Shown in pieces: positions 34,626 through 48,215 of a stretch of DNA of 64,000 nt (its first letter is position 1; every line of letters begins with the position of its first letter). A model generated the notes under the pieces. That model was given only the letters and a program-made list of their open reading frames with translations, was not told the DNA's origin and did not search any database. The DNA comes from Pyrocephalus nanus. Lineage: Eukaryota; Chordata; Aves; Passeriformes; Tyrannidae. Position numbers and translations under genes: made by a program. The DNA lies in the NCBI GenBank assembly GCA_038380795.1, contig CM076280.1, positions 5,567,501 through 5,631,500 of the forward strand, read 5' to 3'.

Positions 34626-37034
34626 CTTTTTCCAGATCTACAAAGCAAAATGCTCAGTGGAGAAAGAACAGTAAACAGACTCAAAGACTGTCCTTTTCAA
34701 GAGGGGGTAAAAATCACAAAGAACTGCACAAGGGTTCATTGGGAATAACACCATTGTTGTGCCTAATTGTGTGTGGTGTGTGTGTGTGTGGCAGAACTAA
34801 ATAAAAAATGATGTTTATAAAGAGCTGCTGCTCCTTTGCTGATGGACTGGAGGCGCTGATCCGACAATTAAAGCATCATCTCAGTAATAGCCATAAATAA
34901 ACAGGCAGCATTAGAACAGAGTCGCAATAAAGATGATATTAAAAGTAGAACAAAATGAGAGGCAGCGCTGAATGGGGAAGGGTGAAGTGTAAGTCACATT
35001 GATCTGCTCTGCCTTTCTTGCTGGGGAGGAGGAAACAATGAGCTGTCCTTGCTGTGGCCCCCCAACACTCACCAAAGCTGCTACAAAGGAAGAGCAGGAC
35101 AGGCCTCCAACATGGGGTGATAGGTGTAAAGGGCTTTTAGTCAGAAAAAGTGAAGAAGAGAGTGAAGTGGACACAATCAGGGGCTGATCAGAAAATTTCT
35201 ATGGAGACTTGTACAGGGAAGTATTGATTTGTCAAAATCTCAGCTTCTTGGAGGCCAGAGTCAGCCCTGACCCATCTTCTACAGTTCATAACAGTTTAGA
35301 ATTGTCAAGTGTGATGTCCAAGTGCCAAGTTCCCAATTTCAAGTTGTAATGACTTTTCATATAGAAATGAAAAGAGTTTAGAACACTAGAAAAGTTTAAG
35401 AGAAAAAAAACCACAAAACCCAAACCACTCAATTTCGAACACAAACCACCAACTGACCTGACACACATACTGGCCATTCCCCACAAATTACTGACCTGGG
35501 AGCGTTTCTGGAGTTAAAAGTTCTTATCCTCTTTTGAGAGGAAAAAGGTGCTGACACTCTGCAAACTCCCTCCCCTGACCTGAGAGAGCAATGTCTTCTC
35601 CATAATGGACATCCTCAACATTGCCACTGGCAAAGCATCTCCTGAATCCTTAACGTGGCATCATGTTTCTCAAGCAAGACACCGGCAGTGTTGGTAGCCT
35701 GGGTCCAGTAGTCCACCCAGGCAGCAGGTTCCACCTGCTCTAACAGTACTACTACCTTTAAACTCAGCTTGTCAACACAGCACCTTCCTGGAGACTCTAA
35801 ATGCCTGTGCAAATAGCCTTTCCAGCTGAGCATAATTACCTTAATTAAAACCCCACCTCATTCTTCTGACTGGAAAGGTTCATGTGTTTGTCTTAATGGC
35901 CTCGTTAGCAGCAGGAGCGAAAAGTCCTTCAGCTCCTCTGCCAGTGGGCTGAGATCTGAATACTTGTGGTGGTGGGGGGAGTCACTCAGCTGCCTCTGCT
36001 CCTCTGGGGGGGTGAATTTTTGGGCTGAGGGAACAGGTGGGTGACAGAGGTTTCTGTGTTGTCTTTAAACACCAATAATTTCTGGCTGCTTCTCAAAGAG
36101 ACAGGAACTCTCCAAACCTCCAAAGGTTGGACTTGGCTGTGTCCTGATGCCAGGACAGGATGAGAGGATGCCTTGGCTGTTGTCTGTGCCTGGCTGAGGA
36201 CACAGAACAAGATAAAAATGACCATAAGGCAGCAGAAAATGCCTTTGCTGTGCAGTCTGGAGCAACCAGGGGTGTTTCTTCTATGAACAGCAATTCAGTT
36301 TTGCTTTCCAAGAAGTCCTTAGGGTTCCCAGAAAGCAGAGAACAACCCCTTTGGACCTACCTTCTGTCCTCTTCCCATGGCTATATCTATGCAAAGTTAA
36401 CCCCTCTCTTCCTTCAAGTCTTGTCTCCAGCCTCATGAAGTCCAGAAAAAGGCCTAACCCTATTTACTCTGTGTTAGCTAATATGGCTCCTGGGCAGTAG
36501 ATTATTCTAAAAAGGCCATTTCTGCTCACCATTCCCTAATCCTTATTCCACTGTTGGACAAAATTTAATTTTCTGAGGAAGAGTACCACAGCTTCTGGGC
36601 TGTAGGCTGTTAGAATGAGGCAGCAGCACAGTCTGGCTTGAGTGGATGTGGGAGATGAGATCCTGGCTGCTTCTTCCTCCTCACTGGGCGTGCAGGCACC
36701 CAGCACTGCTTCTATTTCCTTGCTGCCATGAAAATTGCCTTATTGAATTTTTAAATAAACTGTGCTGGTTGGAATGTCTAAAGAGCCTTTTGCACAGACT
36801 CTGACGGGACTTTTTTTTTTTTTTCTCTTTTTTAAATTAAAAATCTTGGCCTTGGGCGAAATGGAAATGTCTTCAGATTTGCAATCAGTTCTCCATGTAA
36901 CGTATCTGAAATGCAGTTTATAAGCTGGTGATTTGATGGGATTTGCTCCTGGGGGCTGTAATGAATGGATTTGTGGAATCTCGGAGCCCAGGGTGGCACG
37001 ACACAAATTGCTACCAATGACCATTACAAGGCAC

Positions 37035-37047
37035 GGGGGGGGGGGGG
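37035..37047 (+). repeat. G13 homopolymer
   Basis: Thirteen G residues within GCACG...AAGAATGGG. Confidence 0.93.
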
Positions 37048-40000
37048 AAGAATGGGAAAGAGCAAGAAAAGAACAATCCAGTTCTAATCACATGGGAGTC
37101 ACATTGTCCTCTCCTGCCAATCTCCTCCTCATCTTTGTGTTCAACCCATCAAGGTGTCCAGTTTGTTCCCAAGTGCAAAACTTCTCTGAGCCCCAAGAAC
37201 ATCCATCCCTGTGCACCATTCACCTGATAGAGGTGGGAAAATTAATAACTAAATACCTGCTGCTAAATGCTGAAAAGAAACTGTCACAGAGAACCTGGTG
37301 AGGCGAAAAAGGCTTGAACTTTGTCCTGAGGCAGCTCTCCCCAGTCACTGAGCTGGATCATCTCATTAGCTGAGGTCAGAGGGAACTCCTCCTGGAGGAA
37401 GGCCTGGGGACTGAGGGAAAACAGTGAGAAAAATACCTGGCATGATCCTTCCTCTCTCTCAAGGATACAACTCCAGTGGCTATGCTAGGGGTTAAATAGA
37501 TGACCGAGTCACTAATTATGCTTGGATTAAGCAGATAACATTAGAGGAAGTGGATGATTGAGGTCATTTGCTGAAGCCTCATCCAGAGCATGCAAAGGTA
37601 AGTGGTGCAGAGGTTCCTCAGTCATGGCTCATGCAAGGCTGGGAAAGCCATACACCTCTGTGAAAGGATGGGTTGGAATCAAACACTTCTGGGGTATCAG
37701 CTCTGGAATGGAGCCCCCTGACACCTGGCTCAGTCATCTCCTTGTCTTGGGATCATCTTACCTGGAACAAGCATGGAGGGGTCATGCATCATCCCCATGG
37801 GCTGCTGAGGTCCCAAGTCCTGAGGCACTTGGGAATCACACCGGGCTACAAACAATTGTAGCTGTGTTGCCCTCACAGCCTGTAATTCACACAGAGATGT
37901 CCTACAGACAATCACCTTATTATTTTTTCTCAGCATGGCTAATCCAGAGGTATCACTGATCTCTCCCAGCCCATACCAGTTCATTGTCAACCTTCTTCCT
38001 TCATTCCCATCATGTCATCAGGTACTGAACCCCTACTTCCCAGGAAACAACCTGCTGATGGAAGTCTTTTATTTTCCTTTGGTTCTGCATGTGAGCTTTG
38101 CTTTTGCTGTATTAAACTGCCTTTACCTTGACCCACGAGCTTTTTCCATCTTATTTTTCCCCTTCTCCACCCTGCTGGTGAGGGTTGGTGGGCACTTGTT
38201 CAGCCAAGATCAGCTCACCACAAAGAGCAGAAGAAGCAAACCAAGTAGGTTAATGTGTCCTCTGGAGGTGGTGGAGTCTCCATGTCTATCCCAAAGGGTT
38301 TGCAGCCTCAAGGCGAAGTCATTTCTTCACAGATGAATTTCACCTCGGGCTGATGCTGCATCCTGAGATGAAGCAGAAGGAGGAACAGGCTCATGGGCAG
38401 ATTGTGCAATTCTGGGGAGGTCAAAAGTATAAGAGTGTGGGGGTATCAGAGCTGAGCTGTAGGGCAGGGAGAGGAATGTGCTGGAGGGCTCAGAAGTTGA
38501 CAGTGCTCTGGGAAAAGGAGCAGGTTGGAGCAGAGCCGGGTTCCACGGTTTGGGACAGGCCTGGGAAACCTTGTTTTTTTGCTCTGCCTCTCCCCCCAAA
38601 TGGTAAATGATGCTTATCCATCATTATTATGTCACTGTGTAGGGAGATGGCCCAAGGGCTCTGCTGAGGTCAGCGGGCTGATCCATAAAAAGGCACCCAA
38701 AGATGAGCTCACTTCTTTCACACGGAAAAGGAGTGGGTGACATCTCTGAATCTCTGGAGACAGAAACAATTCTGAGTCTTGGTAGCTTGAAACTCCAGTT
38801 TTCAGCATTCATCATTCTTGTAAGTACAACTGACTTCATCTCACAGTGCCAAGAGCTGTTTCAGGGCAGTTCATGCCTGCCTGTGACATGTCCTTAGGAA
38901 ATATTTGGTTTCTTGGTTGAATCCAGAAACAGGTTGTGTCTGATTGGCAAGCCAGGGGCAAAATGTGACTCATTTAAAGATATACACAAACTGATTAATC
39001 TCTTTACCTCACAACAAAATTGCCTGAAACCATCAACATCACAAATGGATGAGATCCCTTGACCCTGTGGCTGTAGGACCGTCCTGAAGTTCAACCCCAA
39101 GAGATGCTGAATGGCAGACACCTCTCTGACTTCCACGAGAAGTGAGGGTATCCAGCACCAGCCTGGAGAGGACTTTTTCTGGAGGGAGGAAAAGAGTGAA
39201 GGTAAATATGTGTGTGAGAGAGAGGGACAAGGGAATGAAAGGGAGAGAGACTATTGGAGGGCTTCATCATCCTCCTGTCTAGAAGATATTTCTCCATTGA
39301 CTCTATTTAAAGTCAGCCTCAGGCTTGTGGGCTTGGAGAGCTTTTAGCAGATGAAAGAACTCACTCATCAGGCAGAGGCTTTTTTGATTTTTTTTTCTCT
39401 CCCCAGCTCTCCCAGGTCTGTTTTAAAGCCATTTCAGCAATTGTTGAAAACTGTCAGATGCCTTTGACAGATCAGTCCTTTCCCGTGGAATTTGCATGGC
39501 CTGTTGGCCAATCAAAATGCAAATTGGGGCTACATTCAAAACACAAGCCCCCAATTTGTCTTCAAAAAGGCTGCTGGAAAGCCATGAAAGCAATTTCACT
39601 GTTCCTGGGACTGCACCTTCTCTGCTGCCTTTAGTTCTGGCAAAGCTGCTGGGTTTGGGAATGCGTGTCAGGGTGTGTGTCTGTGCGCTACAGGCGTTGT
39701 TTCCAGGCTGTGGGTATAAATCTTCCTCTGTGACTGAGTGAGATTTATGGCTCAGCCACGGGGCTCCCAGCACCTCCCAGAACGGTATTGCTCCTTCAGA
39801 TCGGGACAATCTCTGGGATGGGGTTTGGGAAGGAGGGATGGGACACTCAGGCTCTCCTGTCCTGCTTCTCTTCTCTTCCTTTTCCAGATGGCATCATTGT
39901 GGTTTGGTGACAGAGCAGAGGCCTCTGCCAGCAGCTCACACTGTGGCAATAATGAGAGCCATTTAATGAAGGCTGAGTCAACAGGAACGTGCTTCCCTTT

Positions 40001-40309
40001 CAACAAATAAACACTGTGATTCCCTCGCCTTTTTTTTCCCCACTGGGAGCTTTTCTGCTGAGGGAAGTGGCCAGATCAACATCACAACACAGAGATGAGC
40101 ATCTCTGATTTAACTCTGGGTTAGGGACAGCTGGCATCATGGTGACACTGGCTTTTCCTGCCCCTCAGCCTGGTCAGCTGAGCCTGCCTCTGAGCCCTGC
40201 TCCCAGCCAGAGGGTTGTCCATCCACCTGTCTGAGAACCCAGCCTGTTTAACTGGTTTCCTTTATTTTTCCAGTAGAAAACGATTTTTTTCCACTCTTTT
40301 AAACTTTTC

Positions 40310-40334
40310 TTTCAGAAAGTTCTACTTTCTGAAA
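40310..40334. repeat. Short perfect hairpin (10 bp arms)
   Basis: TTTCAGAAAG and CTTTCTGAAA flank the 5-base loop TTCTA. The arms are exact reverse complements. The left arm plus loop contains AGAAAGTTCT, a heat-shock-element-like pair of inverted GAA units. There is no U-run or gene beside it to suggest a terminator or small RNA. Confidence 0.8.
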
Positions 40335-41288
40335 ATAATTTATCTCCCCTGAAAATACCCCTTCCCCCCATAATAGTCCTTCAGTTCTGATTTAAAGCCA
40401 CCTTGCAAAGGTGGTATGAGGGGACTTGTTGTTAATGAGAACTAGAAATGCTGTACACAAGACAAAAAGCCTGACCAGCCCATTCTTTAGCTGGAAATGT
40501 CATTGTTTCATGCAGACTCATACATAAAAATTTACCTGTATTATTCTTAAATGGGTCTGGGGGAAAACTCTACCCATGGAGTTATCTATCAGTTATATCA
40601 GTTGTACTGAACCCACTGTCACCCCATTATGAACCATTTCTTACCCCCAGAGTCCCAGACCTGGGAATCTGCAGATTCTGTCACACAGGACACTTCCTGG
40701 CATTACTCAAAGCTGGAAACAATCTTCCAGTGAACTGAGTTCACTCCAAAGAAAATTCATTCACACTTATCAGATTTGGTTAATAAAATAAAATGGGTAA
40801 ACCTTCACTGCAAGATTATTTGGAGTGATTTTTAAGTGTTACTCCTCTGCAAATGATTAGTTTTATGCCCCCCTCCTTCCTTTAAGGCCTGGATTCTCAC
40901 TTTCCCTGCAGTCTGCCTCTTGTCTGGCTCACCCAGGCAGCCAGATGGTGTAATTTGCAGGTACCTCCACAGCACTTACTCGTCTGACATGCCTGAACTG
41001 ATTGAAACATGCACAGAAACATTTGAAACCTCACTGAAGTGGTCTGGGTAAAGCCCTGGAATGCGACAGATCTGGGAGAGGGACCAGGTACATTCAGTGT
41101 TGAAGACTGCACAGCACAAGAATCCATGGGAAGGAGTTTGTGCCTGCACATGTGGGCATGGGGATGAGCCTGAGTGGATGTGGTTGCTGTGGATCTTTAC
41201 AGGACCACTTGGCAGTAAATAAATACAGTCTGGTTGCTCATGCAGGGTCTCTCCCTGCATTTGCATATAGGTGTGCGCACTGGTAAGT

Positions 41289-41307
41289 TTATGATTCTGT
41301 GATTCTA
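41289..41307 (+). mobile_element. Possible isolated CR1 3' tail
   Basis: TTTATGATTCTGTGATTCTA resembles the 8 bp-repeat tail of CR1 in plus orientation, but no CR1 body is recognisable upstream. It may be a very short insertion or a chance match. Confidence 0.35.
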
Positions 41308-41382
41308 GACATGACTCCCCCCTTTCTTGTGTGTTTCCCTGTTGTGTGTGTGTGATTGATGTACATGGATTTCATCAAATCT

Positions 41383-41583
41383 CAGAATAACAGGATGGTT
41401 TGGGTTGGAAGGGACTTTGAAAATCATCTTGTTCCACCCCCTGCCATGGGCAGGGACACCTCCCTCTATCCCAGGTTGCTCCAAGCCCCTTCCAACACTT
41501 TCAGGGATGAGGCAGATACAGCTTCTCTGGGCAACCTGTGCCAAGGCCTCACCACTCTCACAACAAAGAATATTTTGACAGTC
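41383..41583 (-). mobile_element. CR1 LINE 3' fragment
   Basis: Plus strand runs CAGAATAACAGGATGGTTTG, GGTTGGAAGGGACTTTGAAA, CCCCTGCCATGGGCAGGGAC, CCAAGCCCCTTCCAACACTT, GGCAACCTGTGCCAAGGCCT to CAACAAAGAATATTTTGAC. This is about 200 bp of reverse-complement CR1, typical of bird subfamilies and 5'-truncated. Confidence 0.95.
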
Positions 41584-42663
41584 TTTTCTCTTTTCTTGGA
41601 CTTCTCCTTCTTTAGCAGAGTGTTGTCAGATGTCACACAACTCTAAAGGTAAAGGGATCAGTGTGCTGGATCAGCATCCAGGGGACTGGGACCAGTGGGT
41701 GATGAGGTTTCTGGGAAGACCTGCAGCAGAAGCTGGGAGTGAAGCTTGGTGGAGACACTTATGAAGAGTAGATTGCAGAGAACTGGTCTAAAATGCCCCT
41801 TAACATGAGGACACTTGGCCCTCAATATCTGTTTCAATACTTTCCAGGGGAAGACATCATCTCCTGCCACTGAAAAAACCTCCCCTGGAAATACATCTAT
41901 GAACAACAATATCTTTACAGTCAGGGACTTGAGAAAATAAACAACAGAATTGAATGAAGCACCAGTTTAAATATGATAGGAAGACTGAAAAATTGCATTT
42001 TATTGCTGGACTGAAAAAAAAGATCAAAACGTGAAGCCTTCAGCTGGGACAGGAGGAGCTGAGGGAAGGGACAAGAAGAGGTGGGGAAAGAGAAGTGCCC
42101 TGTTGTGCTGGTACGAGGCGACACCCTGTCAGCACTTTGCAAGAAGGAGCTCCATCTTTCTTTCTTACATGGCCTGACAGCTTTTCAGAAGAGATTTATA
42201 CAGGGACAGATCGGAATATCTGTCATAGCAAACCACCATGATCAAGAGAAATGAGGCACTGGGCAGGCTCTGAGCTGGGACCTCACACTGCTCGGGGCAG
42301 GGGAGGTGTCGTTCAGGAGAGGGCACAACCGTGGGTGCTGCTCAGCACCCCAGACTGGAGGGTCCCTGGGCTGCACCAGTAACAGGGCACGTGCTGTGGG
42401 ATTTTTCTGGCTGTGTACAGGTATGCAGAGCTCACAGCCCTGTGTCCCTGCAGGCTGGGGAGCCTCCCTTTATGATCAAAGTGGAGAAACTGTCACTCCT
42501 AGGGCCCAATCCATCTCTTTCTAAGGCAGACGTCTGAAACGAGTCAGATGAATTGTGCTGTGGAATTGCTTGTTTCTCTTTCCCCACTCCAAGGGGAGTC
42601 TGGACAGAGAGCTGGGCTGGAGAGAGCTGTGCTGGAGCTGCTGAAAGCACAAAGAGACAAATC
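41584..42663. other. Noncoding stretch between CR1 copies
   Basis: No gene recognised and no repeat recognised. ORFs are under 85 codons. Confidence 0.6.
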
Positions 42664-42781
42664 ATAGAGTCACAGAATGATTTGAGCTGGAAGAGACCTT
42701 AAAGACCCTGCAGTTCCAAGCCCCATGGTGTGGCCAGGGACACCTCCCACTATATCAGGTTGCTCAAATCCCAGCCCCGGT
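42664..42781 (-). mobile_element. CR1 LINE 3' fragment
   Basis: Plus strand shows ATAGAGTCACAGAATGATTT, GAGCTGGAAGAGACCTTAAA, CAGGGACACCTCCCACTATA and CAGGTTGCTCAAATCCCAGC, the reverse complement of CR1's 3' end, about 118 bp. Confidence 0.94.
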
Positions 42782-43336
42782 GTGCAGATGGGCTGTCCCA
42801 CAGTGTCTGCCCTCATCCCTGTGAGCCCACTCCTGGCTCCATGCCCACAGAATGCCTCAGCTGTTCTGCTCCAGGAGCAGCAGAGCCCACATCCCTTGGG
42901 AAGCAGGTGGTGGAAAGGTCTGCAGAGGGCTGGGATACGGCCGTGTATGAAGAGTTTTAGGCAAGCTCGAGGCAACCACACTTAGAATTTTTTTGCCAAA
43001 AGCTTTAAAAGAAGTCAGGGAACACATCACCATTTGCACCAGGCAGCAAGTCTGCTTGGCTGGGCCCTGAGCTGTGACAAAGCCACAGGAGCATTTCACA
43101 AGGACCAAGGTCGCTGGCTGGTGAACAGCAGCGTATTAACATGGAAATGACAGCAACACTTGTCAGAGCACGGGGCCCATGTAAATCTTTCTTGGGCTAT
43201 TAGCAGCTCGTGGAAGGCTCCTCAGATGCGGGACACTTATTTGCAGGCACTGGGTGGCTGGTTTGCAGCCTCACCCTGTTCCCAGGCTCATGGAGCAGAT
43301 CTACCTCACTGAATAACTGGGAGAAAAAAGAGGAGG

Positions 43337-43354
43337 AAAAAAAAAAAAAAAAAA
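43337..43354 (+). repeat. A18 homopolymer
   Basis: Eighteen A residues after GAGGAGG. Confidence 0.9.
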
Positions 43355-44516
43355 GCAGATTGCGGTTCAGACCCCTGCTCTCTCAGTGCAGCTCCTCTGG
43401 CCCCCAGCTGTGGTGTAAATTGAGATTCCACATGACTGCTGTTCCCTGCTTTCACTGCTCGTTGGGTGCAATTTACTTGTCTCATCCGATTTACGCCGTG
43501 CACTCAGGTTTGGAGCATAAATATCCGAGCTCATATAACTATGAGAGCATCCTCTGTCTCCCTTCCCTCACACTGGCTCAGACTCATCACATTCAAAGGA
43601 AGTGATTTTAATTTCAATGATCTTCTTTTTCTCACCCAAAGCCCCGCTGATTTCTGTGCTGAGGTCTCCAAACCACACCAGTCGAGTTTTCCTTTGGATT
43701 TCATTTTATCCTTTGATTTGAAGGGTTTAAGTGTGAATTAAGTGATACCTTGGCTTTGAGCACAACCCCCCTTCCTAGGGGTGAATTTCAGCCTAAACGA
43801 ACAGTGTGTGTGTGCATTAGGAATGCACTCCCCAAGCATGAATAAATGTTCTTAAGGAGATCCTTAACAACACAAGATCTTCCAAGCAACAGGTTGCTTT
43901 ACTAGGATTAACAACCTGGAGGAGAAGGATTAATATAATTGCTCCTCCTAATCGGAGCTGTGGAACATAATCACAATGAAGTTAAATAAAACGTTTAAAA
44001 CTCTTACAGATTTGGGGTGGTGTTTTATTTTTTTTTTTAAATCTTTTAAATTTATTTATTTATTAAGTCTCCCACTAAGTTCCCTGCTGTCAAAGAGGAT
44101 GTGCAAGCATCCATCTTTTCCCCTCCCTCTTTTTCAGAAGGCTTTTTAAGGTCAAGTCAAACAGCAGGGTAATTTTAGAGAGCAACACCCCAACCGACCT
44201 TCCCCCAGCTCTGTTTCACATTTCATGCCATAAGAATAGAAGGAGTTTTCTCAGATGAAAGGGGAAGCCCACCTAACCTGGAATTGTAAGTTCAATAGTG
44301 GCCAAAAATTGCCACTAGGAAAGGTTGTGCAAACAGGGCAAGCATGTAGCACTATTTCTCTGCTAGTCTTTCTCAGCCTCCAGTGATCAGCAGCTCAGGG
44401 ACTGCCAGAGGCAGAGGTGTTATCTTCCAGTTTAATGCCCTTGATGGATTTTTTTCCTTCCATGAAGTATCTAACAGCTTCACAAAATGCATAGTTAAGC
44501 TGTAAAACTCTGCTTC

Positions 44517-44550
44517 TTTTTTTTTTTTCTTTCTTTTTTTTTTTTTTTTT
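44517..44550 (+). repeat. T-rich tract
   Basis: T12, C, TTT-C and a T17-18 run form an almost pure pyrimidine tract. A second T25 tract follows 141 bp to the right. Confidence 0.88.
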
Positions 44551-44690
44551 GAGAATGCCAGAAGTTTACATGGCTTCAAAAAATAAAGTGTGAAACCACA
44601 TTACATTTCCACCTTCTGGATGTGCTATCAAGCAAACACACCTTGACAGGGAAATCTCTTCCCAGGAGACATCGGGACTTTGATATGTTC

Positions 44691-44715
44691 TTTTTTTTTT
44701 TTTTTTTTTTTTTTT
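44691..44715 (+). repeat. T25 homopolymer
   Basis: Twenty-five T residues between GATATGTTC and AAATCCATTCC. Confidence 0.92.
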
Positions 44716-45844
44716 AAATCCATTCCTAGAATAAACATGTTCCACAGCAAATCTTGCAAGAAAAGTCTTTTCCTGCAATCAGCAGCACTTTTCCAACCCA
44801 TCTGCAAGAGGACTGTACCTGATCAGATCAGATGTACAACAAGGTGTTTGTTCTGCTGCCCAGAAGTAGAACATCAGGAGCCACTGGACTGTGACCAGTT
44901 GAATAATTTTGAACAAATACATGGAAATAAACATAATCATCCTTATCACACTAATCACAGTCTCACAGGAAACCTTCACCTGGATTTTAGCGAATTTAGA
45001 GCCAGTTTGTTCATTATCCCTGATTCCCTGGCGATCCTGGGCAGCTGGAGCAAAATCTACCCTCTTGTAAGAGCCAGTGCAAAGCCAGAGCATGCCCTGA
45101 ATGCCACTGGCATGGATCTGTGCCTGTGCTCTTTGCATGTGCCCTCTCCAAGGTGATGTGGCAAGGTCTTGTAGGATCTGAGCAGCCAGACACCGCCCAG
45201 GCCAACCAAAACCACCAAATCTCTGATTTTTAAGCCTTTTCCACCCTACAGGTATTTCTCCTTCCCTGTCAGGCTGCCAAGACCCTCAGTACATTTCATA
45301 AGCACTGAGGAATAACCCTTTCACTTAGGCAGGGAGGTTTTTAACTCCCTCCAAACCTCCCCACTCCGGGGAACTTTTTTTTAACACCTGCTTTTACCAG
45401 AGCAGAAACAGCACCGGGAAGTGAAGCCTGCTGGCTTCAAGAGGGAGAGTGAGCCCCCACTTATGCAGGGAGCACCACGGGCTCTTTAAAGCCTTCCCAG
45501 TGCCAGGCTTAGTCTCTTTCTTTCCTTCCTCACTTTTGTGCGTGTTTCCCAAGAGTCTGAAGTGCTTTTGAAGCTGAACCCGTTACAAGTCTCTCCAGGT
45601 CAGACCCTTGTTGCTGTTTGGAGCTGACTGGGCACTCTCCCCCTGCTGCAATCTGTCCTTCCCTTCCCTTCCAGCCCCACCACATATTTCAGATACCTTC
45701 AGATCCCCATAAACAGCCCTTCTGCAGAAGGAGCTGGAACCTTTTCAGCCTTGGCTGGGCTGGGAAGAGACAGAGATGCCCCCTCAGGCAGAGTGAAAAG
45801 GGCCCAACTAACACTGTGATGACAGCACAGTAAAATTCCCTGGG

Positions 45845-46085
45845 CTCTAAATATTTTATCATCATAAAATAAACATAGATCTTCTCATCATGAAATATAC
45901 ATTAAAAAATGTTTAAACATGTTAATTATTAAACCAATATTGATTCATATTGGATGAAGCATTAACGGGTGGAGTTTGGAGGAGGAAAATTGGCAAATGT
46001 ATTTAATGTCGAAAGAGCACTTGCCACATATCAATATTCATCAGGTCTAACCACTAATAATCATAAAAGTGACAGGCCAGATTTA
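45845..46085. promoter_or_regulatory. Possible conserved noncoding element
   Basis: AT-rich unique sequence with recurring motifs: ATTTTATCATCATAAAATAA (a short inverted repeat around TCATCAT), TTAATTATTAAACCAATATT, GATTCATATTGGATGAAGC and CATATCAATATTCATCAGG. Both GATTCAT/GATGA-type and TAAT cores recur. There are no repeat-family signatures and no ORF. The enhancer role is inference. Confidence 0.3.
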
Positions 46086-48215
46086 TGGCTCCTCTGCACG
46101 AAGGCAAGTCTGTGCAAAGGGACAAACTGAAATATTAAGATGGGAGGCACAAAAATTCAAATTTTTTTTTTTTTCCCCAGCTCATCGTTGTGATTTTATG
46201 GATAAACTGAGGATTTGTGTATAAGAGTCTGAACAAACAGTGGGAAGGCTCTTGTGAGTTTATTTCAGAGCAGGTTATCAGAAGGATATAATTATCAGCT
46301 CGTGATGAGGATGGGGGTAAGGCTGCCTCCTGATACAGGTGTCATCACAGTGCACAAGTAGTTAACTGTTCCTTGCCCTCTCTCTGGACATTTATTCAAA
46401 GCATCTTAAATGGATTTTCTGAAAGTGGGAGAGTGGGAAATGCATCATGTGCCACCTCTAGCATTTGCAGGGTTGAAGGTGAAGCTTGAGTTGGGGAGTT
46501 TTATGGTGCAAGTCAGTTATTTTGATTTGGGGTTGTAAATATTCCCCCCAGAGGAGAATGCCTTGCTCACTGTGTCTGCAGGAATTCTTTTGCAGCATTT
46601 TTTTCCACTGCAAGCTCTACAGTACCTTGGCATCACAGAGCAGATAGAGAAGAAAGGTACTGGGGGCTGAAATTTCCATTACTATGGGACACCTGCCAAA
46701 GGTCCTTAATTTGGTTTAGTTTTAAATGTCCATCAAAACCACTCAAGGAGGAGGAATCCCGATGTCAATACAGTCTCAGGACATTCCTGGCACTGTTGAC
46801 TGGGTCTGGTTTTCATTTCCCTCCCCACCCAGAATTTTTTTCCCCTGATTTACTTTAATGTGAGCAGGTGCACAAAGACCTGATTCCTCAATCTGCAGTA
46901 CTGTTGGACTATGTGAATTTAACAACATTTTTGCAATATGCGGATCCTGGAAGAACTGCAGAATTGCAGAGAGTTCATTATACTTAAAACATTTTCTTGA
47001 GAAGAGTGTCTCCTTTCTTGGTCTTCAAACAAAAAAAGCACAGTGAGGTTCAGTCACTGTGTTCAAGGACTCCAGTTTAAATTTGTTCAGTCTACAAATC
47101 AAAAAAGAAATTTGTTTTCTTAACAGCCTCCTCTGCAAACTCAGTATGGTACCAGAGAGTTACCAGGTGCTCTCTGTCTTGCATGCCAAATTAATTTAAT
47201 ACTTTTTATTGCCGTGTCGCTTTGCAGGACTAGTACAAGTTACAAGCAGAAAATGCGTAGAAACCTTTTCTTCTGAGGTGAGGGGGGGAATCATACAAAC
47301 ACTAATGGATAAAGTCATGCCAAGGAAACCTAAATAATTTTTTTTCCCCCTTGCTGGAACTTGGGCTCAGTGTCAGGGCTGGTCCCTGACTGAGCTGCTG
47401 CTTAATTTACTGCAGATACAAAAGTGTGTAAGGTGGTGCACAGAAAACAAGGGTGAGGGGAAAATATCAGATTAACCACTCCACTGACCAAAACCAGGCC
47501 TGGAAACAGGGATCTTTAGTCCTTTTAGGTCCTCTCCTTTACCCACCAGCCCTTCTTGCCTTCAGAATAGATTTGGAATTCCTTTTTTTCTCACTGCAGA
47601 ATATATGCCAGTGCAACAGCAAATGTCAACCTTTTTCTTTGGGACAACACATCCAAAGGCCAAAACCTTTAACATCTGGCAGCTGTAGTTTTCTGTTGAA
47701 CAACAGCTTTACTGTCAGTGTTTATCCACTGGAGAAATATTTCTGAGCCTATGCATGGAGATTATACACTAAATTGTCCATTTAATTTCCACTAACTGTG
47801 AGATTCAGCATACATTAAATAATATTTGACCATTAACAGCATGTTTATGGACTCTAATATTGCTATCAGTGGTATGTGACTAATACATAGCAAAGTGCAT
47901 TTTGTCATGATCGGTTGATTTTCCAGTAATTTGTCATTTGTTAATCTCGGGGTTCTCTTACACCTTCTCCTCATGCAGCTCCAAAAGTGGTGTCTGGAGG
48001 GATTCCTGTGTCTGGTGCAGCACAAAGTCCTTGCATAAAACTCATCCTGAGTGGGGTGATCCACTCATGGGATGGTCTGTGACACAAATTACCTGAGTGT
48101 CACTGGGATCAGTGGGAGCATCTGGAGAGCAAGGGAGATTGAGAGTGTGAAGGTCATTCATGTCTGTAGTGTCCAGCTGGAAAACTGGACATACTTCAGT
48201 CGTAGAAAACCTAAG

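Larger units (their letters stand above)
34630..41288. other. Noncoding gene-desert stretch
   Basis: No gene recognised. Simple tracts: a (TG)n run at about 34768-34790, T14 near 36811-36824 and G13 at 37035-37047. A unique block at about 36,845-36,990 reads like conserved noncoding sequence. A possible short CR1 piece at 38,260-38,290 (TCTGGAGGTGGTGGAGTCTC) is too short to call. A perfect short hairpin is listed separately at 40,310. Confidence 0.55.

Noticed and set aside
38258..38290. Possible CR1 piece (TCTGGAGGTGGTGGAGTCTC)
   Set aside because: One 20 bp phrase resembles CR1, but the flanks do not continue the element, so the match may be chance.
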